Assembly (NCBI RefSeq): GCF_023078335.1
Contig: NZ_CP095550.1
Coordinates: forward strand, 2,276,001 to 2,340,000
Reading direction: 5' to 3'
DNA from: Metabacillus endolithicus
Lineage (GTDB): Bacteria > Bacillota > Bacilli > Bacillales > Bacillaceae
DNA length: 64,000 nucleotides
The notes under the pieces are model-generated. The model saw only the letters and a program-made list of their open reading frames with translations, made no database searches and had not been told where the DNA came from. The position numbers and the translations under genes were made by a program. Below are positions 9,612-18,074 of the stretch, one piece after another. Numbering within the stretch: the first letter of the stretch is position 1; every line of letters starts with the position of its first letter.

Positions 9612-9625
9612 TTAAAGCGTTTTCA
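9612..9625 (-). promoter_or_regulatory. Candidate cre site (CcpA)
   Basis: TGAAAACGCTTTAA on the minus strand matches the Bacillus cre consensus (TGWAANCGNTNWCA) with one mismatch, 8 bases upstream of the -35 box. This fits catabolite control of a sugar operon. Confidence 0.45.
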
Positions 9626-9736
9626 GTGATCTTTATGTGATAACCTGATTTTTCTAATACTTGATTTTTATATGGTATAATAACAATATATTATACTCAA
9701 AAAGCAAATGAATGACTTCATTCTATTCATATATAA

Positions 9737-9748
9737 GAATACGTATTC
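9737..9748. promoter_or_regulatory. LacI-type operator before the regulator gene
   Basis: GAATACGTATTC is a perfect palindrome with central CG, sharing ACGTATTCAC with the operator at 9545-9560. It sits 16 bases before the regulator start, downstream of an extended -10-like TGGTATAAT (9673-9681), suggesting autorepression. Confidence 0.65.
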
Positions 9749-9764
9749 ACAACGGAGGAGCACA

Positions 9765-10748
9765 ATGAATAAATTAACAATGAAAGAAATCGCTAAACTT
9801 GCAAACGTTTCCCAATCAACTGTATCAAGAGTGATAAACGGTAACACAGGAGTAAATGAAGAGGCCATGAAACGGGTGCTTCAAGTCATCGAAGAAGTAG
9901 GATATGTGCCAAACAAAGCTGCACAAACACTAAAAAAAAGTCAATCAAATATTATCGGAGTATGTTTAACAGAAACCTATAATCCATATTTCGTCGAGCT
10001 AGTGGATGCACTCGAATCAGAAGCCAGAAAAATTGGTTACAGTATTTTACTGCATAATTCCAAGCATAATCCCATCACAGAATGGGAAAGCATTCAAAAC
10101 TTTATTGCCCGTCAGGTTGACGGAATAATTCTTGTTCCAACTGGTGAATATAATATCCAGCGAATTAGTAAGCTCGCCATTCCGACAATCGTCATGACAC
10201 AAAACCGCAAACCACTTGATAGCGTGGGACTTGATCACATGAAAGCAGGTAAAATTGTTGGTGAAAAATTCATACACGCTGGTCATAAAACCTTTGGATA
10301 TGTTGGAACCAACCCTGATGATGATAAATTTCTCGGCTATAAAAGTGCCCTATATGAAAACGGCTTCAGCTTCGACCTAAAAAATTACATTCAGCTCGAA
10401 GAAACATCAAAAAACAATTTCTTAATGAGACGTGACATCGAAGATTACTTAAACAAGGTGAAATCCCTCGACTTCACCTGTCTATTTACAAACAATGACA
10501 TTATGGCACTAGAATTTATGAAAGCCGCTAGAGAGAGGAACATAAAGGTCCCTGAGGATATTAGTGTGATCGGATTTGACGATACGTATCTTGCTAAAAT
10601 TATGGGAATCTCTAGTATTCATCAGCCGATTGAAGAGATGGTGAAAACAACCATTGATATCCTGGTAGACAGGATGGAGAATGAGGTTTCGTCAGAGTCT
10701 GTACAGATTAAGCTGGATCCGACGTTGATTGAGAGAATGAGTAGTTGA
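9765..10748 (+). CDS. LacI family transcriptional regulator of the sugar operon
   Basis: A 327-residue regulator. The frame is open from 9708, but the ATG at 9765 follows GGAGGAG and begins the typical MNKLTMKEIAKLANVS helix-turn-helix. The DNA-binding domain occupies about residues 4-50 with a VSQSTVSRVIN recognition helix, followed by a hinge helix and a periplasmic-binding-protein-like sensor domain containing VIGFDDTYLA. It is divergent from the sugar uptake operon and both sides carry matching ACGTATTCAC dyads, so it most likely represses the operon and itself until a sugar ligand binds. Confidence 0.92.
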   Translation: MNKLTMKEIAKLANVSQSTVSRVINGNTGVNEEAMKRVLQVIEEVGYVPNKAAQTLKKSQSNIIGVCLTETYNPYFVELVDALESEARKIGYSILLHNSKHNPITEWESIQNFIARQVDGIILVPTGEYNIQRISKLAIPTIVMTQNRKPLDSVGLDHMKAGKIVGEKFIHAGHKTFGYVGTNPDDDKFLGYKSALYENGFSFDLKNYIQLEETSKNNFLMRRDIEDYLNKVKSLDFTCLFTNNDIMALEFMKAARERNIKVPEDISVIGFDDTYLAKIMGISSIHQPIEEMVKTTIDILVDRMENEVSSESVQIKLDPTLIERMSS

Positions 10749-10846
10749 TGGGTTGGCGTTCTAAACAATTAGAAGCGTCGCTGAGTTGTATATATAGATT
10801 TGAATTTTGGATCAAACTGATCTTTCAATCGAGGAAATTCCGCACG

Positions 10847-10880
10847 AAGAAGCCAAGGGACCTGTCCCCTTGGCTTCTTT
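10847..10880. terminator. Terminator-like hairpin
   Basis: AGAAGCCAAGGGA and TCCCCTTGGCTTCT form a long stem around a CCTG loop, followed by TTTCT. It shares the core CAAGGRACCTGTCCC with the hairpin at 15261-15287. Confidence 0.7.
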
Positions 10881-10980
10881 CTCGAAAAATGATAGATTTT
10901 GACTGATCCTTCCTATAAAATTGATTTTGGAAAACATTTCTATCATATTGATAAAAATATCCTTTTTTCGGAGGTTACTT

Positions 10981-11883
10981 ATGATCGCATCAACAAAAAA
11001 ACTAAGAAGTTCCCTATTAAAAGCATCAACCTTATTACTAGTTACATCCTCAATTCTTATCACACCAACTATTAGTGAAGCAGTAAATTCTAAAAAACCA
11101 CAACTCTCTAATAGTGAAATGACAAAGTATCCAGCTGAAATAATTAAAGGGATTCGTTTAACACTCAGAATAGAGAAGCACGGAAGATTAACACCTATCG
11201 AAATAACAGAACAGATTGAGAATATGTCGAAAGTAAATGCAATGGATACATATATAAGAAGCTTTCCAAACGATTTAACAGGTTCAAGGGTAAGAGAAAT
11301 CGTTCATCAAATTTATAAAATTGACCTTGATGCGATTTCTGACTTAGGAGCTGGAACGAAACAGAGTGTTTATCCTGATCAAATAACAAAAGCCATAAAA
11401 CAAGTAGTGGATGTGGATGATATAGATTCCTATATTCACAACCTCTCTAAATCTGAAGTTATGGATTTGTACCTGGAATCTTATCATTACGAGTTAGCTC
11501 CGAGTGCTATAAGAGTTGCCATTAATTTAATATTTGGCACAAATTTAGATGGTATTTCTACATTAGAGAATTCTGGAATAGGACTATTTTCGAAGGGGCA
11601 ATGGATTAATCAGTCGAGTGAAGATTTGTTCGTGGTTCATACGAGTGATGATGATGTTGATGTGAAAATTTATCCAACAGATTATTTCAAGAAACGTACT
11701 GGATTAGATGAACTTCCGAGTGATTTGCAAGACTCATTAAAAGAGCTAGGCTACTATTTTAATAAAGAGATCGGTGCTTATTATTATGCTGATCCTCATG
11801 GTCAATCGGTGCCTGATTCTTTTAAAGGTCAAACATTAGGGTTACTAATTGGGTATATTTCTACTAATTATTCAGATCGATAA
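10981..11883 (+). CDS. Secreted protein with internal duplication, unknown function
   Basis: A 300-residue protein starting at ATG 10981 behind GGAGGT; the longer frame from 10921 has no ribosome binding site. Residues 1-34 are a Sec signal peptide ending near ISEA. The mature part holds two related blocks, about residues 50-122 and 131-195. Both begin with a YP-x-x-I-x-K-x-I pattern and end with M-D-x-Y-x-x-S, a conserved Arg, and an L-D-x-I-S-x-L motif. The C-terminal 100 residues are acidic and rich in Tyr. I do not recognise a family; the duplication suggests a repeated helical wall- or matrix-binding module, which is inference only. Confidence 0.75.
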   Translation: MIASTKKLRSSLLKASTLLLVTSSILITPTISEAVNSKKPQLSNSEMTKYPAEIIKGIRLTLRIEKHGRLTPIEITEQIENMSKVNAMDTYIRSFPNDLTGSRVREIVHQIYKIDLDAISDLGAGTKQSVYPDQITKAIKQVVDVDDIDSYIHNLSKSEVMDLYLESYHYELAPSAIRVAINLIFGTNLDGISTLENSGIGLFSKGQWINQSSEDLFVVHTSDDDVDVKIYPTDYFKKRTGLDELPSDLQDSLKELGYYFNKEIGAYYYADPHGQSVPDSFKGQTLGLLIGYISTNYSDR

Positions 11884-11957
11884 GTTTGCAACTTATAGTT
11901 GTGGTTTAATGGATTTTTTAATAATTTCACCTAAAATTGTTTATTGGGGCCTTCGAC

Positions 11958-11990
11958 AAAAATCGGGTGGTGCCTGTGCACCACCCGAAA
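11958..11990 (-). terminator. Terminator of the M14 peptidase gene
   Basis: CGGGTGGTGC (11964-11973) pairs perfectly with GCACCACCCG (11978-11987) around a CTGT loop. On the minus strand the stem is followed by ATTTTTG. The sequence also belongs to the GGTGCCTGT hairpin/repeat family seen elsewhere in the window. Confidence 0.75.
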
Positions 11991-11998
11991 TTCCAAAC

Positions 11999-14812
11999 CT
12001 ACTCTCTATCTCTACCTTTCTCTAAGAAGGATTTCTCTACTTTATTGTTCTGCTTACTAGACTTATCTTTCACTGATCCTTTACCTTTCTTTGCTACTTC
12101 AGAACCAACTGAAGCAAAGATGCTATTGGCCAGCAGGCGATAGCTTGATTGTGTATGTGCTCTAAAGGCAAGGTCGTTTGCAAATAGAGTAATATTTGAA
12201 TCTTCAAGATTTTGAGTAAATGCTAGTGTTTGACCTCTTGCAGCGTCATGACCAGGCCACCATCCAGCTACATAGAAATCGTCACTATTGCTTACAGTTG
12301 CTAATACTTGAGCATCTTTAGGAACAGACGTAATCCATGCACCATTTGTTGTGTACAATAACTCATTCTTTTCATATCCAGAGGTTAGAATGTGATCATT
12401 TACGTTTGCTTTTAATAAACCTTCATGACCAGGGCTTGTGTAATCGAAGCTGTAACCTTCTCCTAGCACTTCACTGTTTTTCACAGCATTCAGAGCATAC
12501 ACTCCAATTCCAACATAAGCTTTCCCATCCAGACTATTAACATCAAATGAACTACCATCACTAACAACAACGTCTGCATCTTCAGTAGAATTAACTAATT
12601 CAAACCCCAGTTCTTTTAATGAAAACTTTAATTGAGCTGAACCTGTTACTGCTACTTTAGGAAGAGTTAATTTTTCCGTTTTTATGTTTTGTGTTGTACC
12701 AGCTGATGAAGCCTCGTAGTAAAAATCTTCATACTGTACTAAATCCTTTGTATTAACGATATAGTCACCTTTATTTACTTTTCCCTTTGTTTCCATTGCT
12801 TTTTCAACGACTTTTCCATCTTTTAAAAGCTCATTGATTAATTTTACCGTGTCATTATTTGTGTTAGATAAAATTTGTTTTGGCGCCTTGCCAACTACAT
12901 CACCAGTTGGTAATGTTACGCTGTCTACTTCTTTTGTAACCTTGGCAAAAGCATTCTCCTCACGTACTTCATCCAAATCAAATCCTCTTAAGTCAGAGAA
13001 ATTAACAACGATCGGATCGTACATTGCACCCCAGTCTGATACATCGTCACCTTTGTAAAGCATCGCATTAGCTAGACCGCGTTTTGCTTGATTCATCGGC
13101 ACGATATATGTTCCCTTTGGATATGCAGTTCCATTTACTTTCGCTGTTTTTGTGGTTTGCTCTACTTTTACCCCATTGCGAAGTAAGTATTCAACCATTT
13201 TTGTTGCTTCTAGTGGATTCTTTTGTCCTTTTTCATGAACTGGAATCACGTAATATTCTGGGAAGAAGTTTTCATTTTCTCCTCTTGTGCGTCCAATTGA
13301 TTCACCGGATGCATTTACAAAATACTCATCTACGGCGCGATTGTCTTCACCATTTACTCCACGCTTAAAGATTTCAAGCTGATTTTTATAAAGTTCATCT
13401 TTGTTTTCCGTTACATAAAGCGTTGCCCCAAGGCCTGTTGCATACATAGCATCATAACCATTTTGGCTTAATGCTGGTGTTTCAATTGTATGACCAAGTG
13501 ATCCATGTAGCATTGCATACATTGCCGTATAAGCAGGCGTCATATCATCCCAGCCGTCGCCATAATCAAGAGCCGGAATTTCATAGGAATCGTAGGCTGA
13601 GTTACTGATTCCTGCGTCACCCATTGCATGCGCCTGCTCGATCATGTTTCCATAAAGTAAATCGTACTCAAAGTTCGGGTTATGCGGCGGTGTTGTCGGC
13701 TCAATTAAGAAACCACCCACATAACCATGCATATCAAGGAACGAAAGTGGTGTCCACTTCGCAATTTCTTGTGTTACTTCTTGTGTTTCTATTTGTGTTT
13801 GGTAATGGTTATCACGGTTTAAGTCAAAGCCATTTGCGTTTGCTCTCGTGTTTGCTACTCTACCATCAGGATTGTTTGTGAACATATAAAGGAAAATCAC
13901 ATCATCAAGAACATCATCCACGTTTAACGTAACAGCTTTTTCTTGTTTATTCTCAATTGTATTGAAAGTAATTTCGTCTTCTAATGCAAACTTCTTGAAC
14001 AATTCAACCTGAGCGTCCACACCTTCTACTTCGTCAGGGTGAATATTGTTAATCCAGACGGGAACTTGGTAATCACCCATTTCTCCGTCTTCTAACTTTT
14101 CTAGTAAACTCTCAGGATCTTCTAATGCAGTTGGTAGGGTTTCATTTAAATACTTATCTACCGCTTCTTTATCTTTAGCTAAAACAACAAAATGAAGGTC
14201 ACGACCTTCTACTGATTTTCCAAAGCTTTGGTATTCAAGGTAGCGATCATTCGTTTCTTCAGCTTCTTCAAAGACTGAATCAATCGTTGGCTTCAATTCT
14301 TCATAAAAATGAAATTGGTCGTATACATTTAGTTCGACTGTCTGTACTGCTTTCTTTTTACTAGCTTTATCAACTAATGCTAGTTCGTAATCACCAATAA
14401 ATTGTTGATATTGAGTACGAATTGTTCGGTTTGATAGATTGTCTCTGTCGTAAAGAAGGTCAAACTCTAAAGTTGCCTTGATTGTTGTTGTACCGTCTAC
14501 GAAATGAGGTTCCTCAATTACAGTTATGAAAGGATCTCCATTATAGCTTGTCCCACCAGACCACTTTTTCCATTCTGAAAGGCTTTTCCCTCCAAATAGG
14601 AATTCTAGTTGACTAAAGTCGACATTTCCACCGAAATCTGCCATAACTTCTACTGTTCTGGTTTCGGTTAATGAGAGTAATGTCCTATTAGTCTCTAACT
14701 CTATTACTTCATAGTTCTCCGCTGTTTCAGTAGCTGATACAGGTATTGCTGATTGTGCGAATAGAGCTAGTACTAATAGAAATGCTAGTAACCCTGAAAA
14801 CCTCTTCTTCAT
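11999..14812 (-). CDS. Large secreted M14 family zinc metallopeptidase
   Basis: A 937-residue secreted protein. Residues 1-28 are a signal peptide (MKKRFSG then hydrophobic core, cleavage near SATE). Around residue 255 the NNIHPDEVEG motif supplies the HxxE zinc ligands of carboxypeptidase-type M14 enzymes, followed by a DLNRDNHYQT segment, SFLDMHGYVGG and an ETPALSQNG region near the expected catalytic Glu. A long C-terminal extension of more than 400 residues, with GATase-like or beta-rich appearance, ends in a Lys/Ser-rich tail. The TTG at 14815 is also in frame; I prefer the ATG at 14812, 8 bases from AAGGG. It probably degrades peptides outside the cell. Confidence 0.88.
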   Translation of the reverse strand: MKKRFSGLLAFLLVLALFAQSAIPVSATETAENYEVIELETNRTLLSLTETRTVEVMADFGGNVDFSQLEFLFGGKSLSEWKKWSGGTSYNGDPFITVIEEPHFVDGTTTIKATLEFDLLYDRDNLSNRTIRTQYQQFIGDYELALVDKASKKKAVQTVELNVYDQFHFYEELKPTIDSVFEEAEETNDRYLEYQSFGKSVEGRDLHFVVLAKDKEAVDKYLNETLPTALEDPESLLEKLEDGEMGDYQVPVWINNIHPDEVEGVDAQVELFKKFALEDEITFNTIENKQEKAVTLNVDDVLDDVIFLYMFTNNPDGRVANTRANANGFDLNRDNHYQTQIETQEVTQEIAKWTPLSFLDMHGYVGGFLIEPTTPPHNPNFEYDLLYGNMIEQAHAMGDAGISNSAYDSYEIPALDYGDGWDDMTPAYTAMYAMLHGSLGHTIETPALSQNGYDAMYATGLGATLYVTENKDELYKNQLEIFKRGVNGEDNRAVDEYFVNASGESIGRTRGENENFFPEYYVIPVHEKGQKNPLEATKMVEYLLRNGVKVEQTTKTAKVNGTAYPKGTYIVPMNQAKRGLANAMLYKGDDVSDWGAMYDPIVVNFSDLRGFDLDEVREENAFAKVTKEVDSVTLPTGDVVGKAPKQILSNTNNDTVKLINELLKDGKVVEKAMETKGKVNKGDYIVNTKDLVQYEDFYYEASSAGTTQNIKTEKLTLPKVAVTGSAQLKFSLKELGFELVNSTEDADVVVSDGSSFDVNSLDGKAYVGIGVYALNAVKNSEVLGEGYSFDYTSPGHEGLLKANVNDHILTSGYEKNELLYTTNGAWITSVPKDAQVLATVSNSDDFYVAGWWPGHDAARGQTLAFTQNLEDSNITLFANDLAFRAHTQSSYRLLANSIFASVGSEVAKKGKGSVKDKSSKQNNKVEKSFLEKGRDRE

Positions 14813-15260
14813 CAAATCATCCCTTCTTTTATGTATGTTAAATAGATCACATAATTAATGGTAATAGAATATTCAGAAATCAAACAGTGAAAATAGTTCG
14901 GGATACGAAAGGAAATTACTCGACAATATTTAGGCTTAGATGACCAGTGAAGATTATAGAAGCAGAGGTTACTAGGTACTAAGTATAGGGGTTTTACCTT
15001 TTATTTCTACTAATTATTGTATTATTGCTTGCTAGATTCAGCTATTACTCGTAAAATTGGAGTTCTTTTTTACATTGTTTCTTGTTCAATAGCAGACACT
15101 CCACTTGAAGGAATAGGTGTTTATTTCCGATATTTACTTATAAATTTGGGAATGGAAATATCAATCTATTTATTCATACAATCACTTACAATCTTGTTAT
15201 ATCGTTACATTAAGTTCATCTATCTAGATTATCCAGAAAATAATTTGGGGATGGGGATGG

Positions 15261-15287
15261 AGGACAAGGAACCTGTCCCTTTGTCTT
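15261..15287. repeat. CAAGGAACCTGTCCC hairpin repeat
   Basis: GGACAAGG and CCTTTGTCT form an imperfect hairpin around AACCTGTC. The core closely matches the terminator-like hairpin at 10847-10880, so both look like members of one dispersed intergenic family. Confidence 0.5.
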
Positions 15288-15325
15288 CATTTATAGATAA
15301 AATTTTAAGTGGTTGTGGTGGACTT

Positions 15326-15347
15326 TGTAAGCGTTTCCAAGTATAAT
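15326..15347 (+). promoter_or_regulatory. Candidate cre overlapping a promoter
   Basis: TGTAAGCGTTTCCA (15326-15339) fits the cre consensus except for one W position. It ends 2 bases before TATAAT (15342-15347). No good -35 box is visible, so CcpA binding here would be expected to block, or possibly activate, transcription of the small gene at 15391. Confidence 0.45.
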
Positions 15348-15390
15348 ATAGGTATTCAGTCATTATTTTATTTTTTAAGGAGTGGTCTTA

Positions 15391-15492
15391 ATGGAGCATC
15401 AAGAGAATGTATTTGTAGGAATGTTTTGGGGAGCATTATTAAGTTTTCCATTATGGGCTGCGTTTTTTTTATTTTTGAAGTTTCTTTTATAA
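15391..15492 (+). CDS. Small 33-residue membrane protein
   Basis: The ATG at 15391 follows AAGGAGTGG at good spacing. It encodes 33 residues: a short polar N-terminus (MEHQENVFVG) and then one continuous hydrophobic stretch rich in Phe, Leu, Trp and Ala with a single Lys near the end. One membrane helix is likely. The ribosome binding site, the TATAAT box 44 bases upstream and the candidate cre make a real gene likely. Function unknown; it could be a small regulatory subunit or a toxin-like peptide. Confidence 0.6.
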   Translation: MEHQENVFVGMFWGALLSFPLWAAFFLFLKFLL

Positions 15493-15597
15493 GAGTGATA
15501 GCCTATTAAAATAGGAATGGAAATAAAAGCTGTTATTATAATTTCCTTGAAAACAAGTTAACCATTTTCCATTCCAATTTCCTTTTTCTATTCATCT

Positions 15598-15625
15598 TAA
15601 AAAGTCACCCCAAAGAGTGACTCTT
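15598..15625 (-). terminator. Terminator of the ROK kinase gene
   Basis: On the minus strand AGTCAC and GTGACT pair around an 8-base loop and are followed by TTTTTA, directly after the stop codon. Confidence 0.65.
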
Positions 15626-15627
15626 CT

Positions 15628-16521
15628 TTACTTAGGCAATAGTCCTGCTCCTATTAACCCTGCCTTTTGATCCAATAATGCCGGCTTTAGTACGAAGTCT
15701 TCCTTCAAGCTTGGATACAAATATCCCTTTGTTTTTTCAATTAACGGCTCTACTATTAAATGCTTCGATTTCATTACACCCCCACCGATAACGATAATCT
15801 CAGGGTTAACTGTGTGAACAATATTTGCCAAGCCAATCGCTAGATAATTAATGGCTTCATCAAGAATTGCTTGCGCTTCTTTGTTGCCCTGCTCTGCCAG
15901 ATGGAAGACTCCTTGTGCACCGTTTGTGATGTTCAAGCGTTCTTTGCCGATTCTGCCGATTGCGGTTCCGCTTGCTAGTCCTTCGAGCGCACCTTTGTTC
16001 AGTCCTGGGCCGTGGTAGGCGTCTGGGCTTGGGTTGACAATCATATTGCCAATCTCGCCGCAGCTTCCTTGTGCACCTGAAACAAGCTCGCCGTTTAGCA
16101 CGTATCCGCCACCGATTCCCGTGCTAACGGTGATAAAGAATACACTGCTTGCGCCTTTTCCTGCACCAAGAGTTGCCTCAGCCAGTGCTGCTGCGTTTGC
16201 ATCGTTTTCTAGCTTCACTGGTAGGCTGATTTTTTCTTCGAGCAGTTGGACGATCGGAATGTTTACCCAGCCTGGTAGGTTTGGTGGTTCGATAATGATT
16301 CCGTCATGTGGGTTGAGTGGGCCTGGTGAACCGATACCGATCGCTTTGATTTTATACGTAGCTTTTAGTTGGTTGATGATCTCTGCCATTTGGTTGATCA
16401 CATACTGGGGTCCTTTTGCTGCTTCTGTTGGTTGGCTTTGTTCGTTGATGATTTCTCCTTGCTCGTTGAAGACGCCGATGCGCAGGTTTGTACCGCCGAG
16501 GTCGATTCCGATTGTGTGCAT
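15628..16521 (-). CDS. ROK family sugar kinase
   Basis: A 297-residue cytoplasmic kinase, ATG behind AAAGGAGG. The N-terminal phosphate motif GIDLGGTNLRIGVF (residues 4-17) and the VKLENDANAAALAEA segment (about 101-115, with the catalytic Asp) are typical of glucokinase/fructokinase ROK proteins, as is STGIGGGYVLNGELVSG. The usual CxCGxxGC zinc motif is absent: the matching stretch reads SPDAYHGPGLNKGALEG. The sugar therefore cannot be assigned safely; glucose, fructose or an amino sugar are possible. It is a single gene with its own terminator. Confidence 0.88.
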   Translation of the reverse strand: MHTIGIDLGGTNLRIGVFNEQGEIINEQSQPTEAAKGPQYVINQMAEIINQLKATYKIKAIGIGSPGPLNPHDGIIIEPPNLPGWVNIPIVQLLEEKISLPVKLENDANAAALAEATLGAGKGASSVFFITVSTGIGGGYVLNGELVSGAQGSCGEIGNMIVNPSPDAYHGPGLNKGALEGLASGTAIGRIGKERLNITNGAQGVFHLAEQGNKEAQAILDEAINYLAIGLANIVHTVNPEIIVIGGGVMKSKHLIVEPLIEKTKGYLYPSLKEDFVLKPALLDQKAGLIGAGLLPK

Positions 16522-16675
16522 GGCTGTGCCTCCTTTTCCTTTATTTCTTTGTGATAAATTTGTTCTGTTACCTGTACTAGTTCATTATGTCCTAAGTTTA
16601 CCTGAATGTTGGATGTATGAAAAGGATTACAAAAAGTAGTAATTTCTCTACAAAGAGGGAGATTACTTCTTTAAA

Positions 16676-16706
16676 TGAAAAAACATCCACTGGGGATGCT
16701 TTTTTC
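16676..16706 (-). terminator. Terminator of the SbsC-like gene
   Basis: AAAAACATCC and GGGATGCTTTTTT form a stem around ACTG with a T-run on either strand. It lies just after the minus-strand stop at 16713. Confidence 0.75.
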
Positions 16707-16712
16707 TTCTTC

Positions 16713-17759
16713 TTAGTACAGTTCAGAAGGATCAATTGGCTCATATAAAGACGGATCAAAGTTTCCATCCATATTCATTAGTCGATATAGAGCATAAAAG
16801 TTGCCTTCGCCGTATGTCTGATCTTCATAGAATTGTGCATTTAGAATTTGGCCAGTTTGACTTACAAAGATGATTTCATCAAGAGCATCGTCTGTTGGAT
16901 ATGGATTGTAGTAAACATCTCCATCAAATGAGTCTAGGAATTCAGCCGGAAAGCCGTAGCCACCTGCGATATATGTGTGAGCAATAAAGTTCACTGTATC
17001 GTTGCCACCGTAATAAACATAAAGATCTTCATCAAACTCTGAATATGGATAAGGATAGACGTATGCTAAATATGTGCCACCTTCAAATTCATCAAGATCT
17101 TTATAAGTTGGTTGACCGAGTGTTTTGAATGTTTCATTTCTTGTTTGTGAAAGTGTTGCCCCGTTCAGCAGGATGTCTCCTGTTGCTGGGTTGTACGTTA
17201 ATTTAACTGCTTCTCCATCACCTGCTGTTGTTTGGTTAAGCTTGTCATTGAACCAGTTGATGTAGGCTGTTAATTCTTGGTTTACTGATGCTGGAAGGGC
17301 TTTGTAGCCTCCTGCTTGTTTAATCGCAACAGCACGTTTTTTCAGTCTGTCTAATTTTGCATAATCACTTTTCATTTTAGTGAATTCACTATTATAGTAG
17401 GAATCTGTGATTACAGCGATTAGTCTGTATTGAGAAACCTCATAGATAACACGTTCTCTCGCTACTTTTGCCACTTTTACATATGTGTCATTTAAGTATT
17501 TGCGGTTTTTAGAGCCTGAAACTTTTCCAATTGCACGTTCAACCTTTTTAATATCAGCGCTGAATGCATCGTATTGCTCATTGATGTAATAAAGATCGCC
17601 ATTGCTAATTGTTTGATTGAATGCATTTGTTTTTTGTAGTAGTTTTTTCCCTGCACCTACAGCGTTTGCATAGTTGGTGTCTGTAGCAGCACTTGATGTT
17701 GTTGGCAGGATCGATGCGGTGAATAAAGTAAGTAAAATTGCCAGAAGTATTTTCTTCAT
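16713..17759 (-). CDS. Secreted protein with SbsC-like helical domain
   Basis: A 348-residue protein, ATG behind CGGAGG. Residues 1-25 are a signal peptide ending SSAA. Residues 30-170 are a helical region resembling the coiled-coil C-terminal domain of S-layer protein SbsC (pattern VERAIGKVSG, then VAKVARERVIYEVSQYRL and LDRLKKRAVAIKQAGGYKALP). The remaining 160 residues are acidic and Tyr-rich, with a DUF4309-like start (ILLNGATLSQTRNETFKTLG). It is probably associated with the cell surface. Assignments rest on remembered family patterns. Confidence 0.7.
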   Translation of the reverse strand: MKKILLAILLTLFTASILPTTSSAATDTNYANAVGAGKKLLQKTNAFNQTISNGDLYYINEQYDAFSADIKKVERAIGKVSGSKNRKYLNDTYVKVAKVARERVIYEVSQYRLIAVITDSYYNSEFTKMKSDYAKLDRLKKRAVAIKQAGGYKALPASVNQELTAYINWFNDKLNQTTAGDGEAVKLTYNPATGDILLNGATLSQTRNETFKTLGQPTYKDLDEFEGGTYLAYVYPYPYSEFDEDLYVYYGGNDTVNFIAHTYIAGGYGFPAEFLDSFDGDVYYNPYPTDDALDEIIFVSQTGQILNAQFYEDQTYGEGNFYALYRLMNMDGNFDPSLYEPIDPSELY

Positions 17760-18074
17760 GTTCAGCCTCCGAAGTAGTAGTAAAAACCTACTATAAATGT
17801 ACTATTCTAGGAGACTGTTAGTCAATTTAAACTTTAATGGTAGATGGTGGGGAACATCTTATTATATAAGCCATTTTTTTCTTGTACAGAAACCTATTAG
17901 TGCACCTGATTCCTCTAGGTTAGAAAGGGCAGAAAAAAGAAGTACCTCCATAAGAGATACTTCTTTATCGTATTATCCTATGGGAACATTTTTAAGAGGT
18001 TTGCTGAGTTTTGTTTTGCTCAGTTCTTTCGGGTTCATTCATTATGTCTGAAGCTCATTTAAGTGGGTTATATT
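17760..18074. other. Intergenic region, one terminator only
   Basis: About 315 bp. Apart from the hairpin at 17932-17963 I see no gene or element; the open frame at 17797-18051 crosses that hairpin and lacks a ribosome binding site. Confidence 0.5.
17932..17963 (-). terminator. Terminator downstream of the coiled-coil gene
   Basis: AGAAGTACCTC (17938-17948) pairs with GAGATACTTCT (17953-17963) with one mismatch. On the minus strand it is followed by TTTTTT. Confidence 0.65.

Larger units (their letters stand above)
14813..15390. other. Intergenic region with a repeat hairpin and a promoter/cre
   Basis: About 580 bp. Bases 14820-15010 show nothing I can support. An open frame at 15017-15346 lacks a ribosome binding site and runs through the hairpin at 15261-15287, so I do not call it. 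A candidate cre and a TATAAT box stand at 15326-15347, in front of the small membrane gene. Confidence 0.5.

Noticed and set aside
15017..15346. 109-residue frame
   Set aside because: No ribosome binding site and it crosses a repeat hairpin; real small gene is at 15391.
17797..18051. 84-residue + strand frame
   Set aside because: Crosses a terminator hairpin and has no ribosome binding site.
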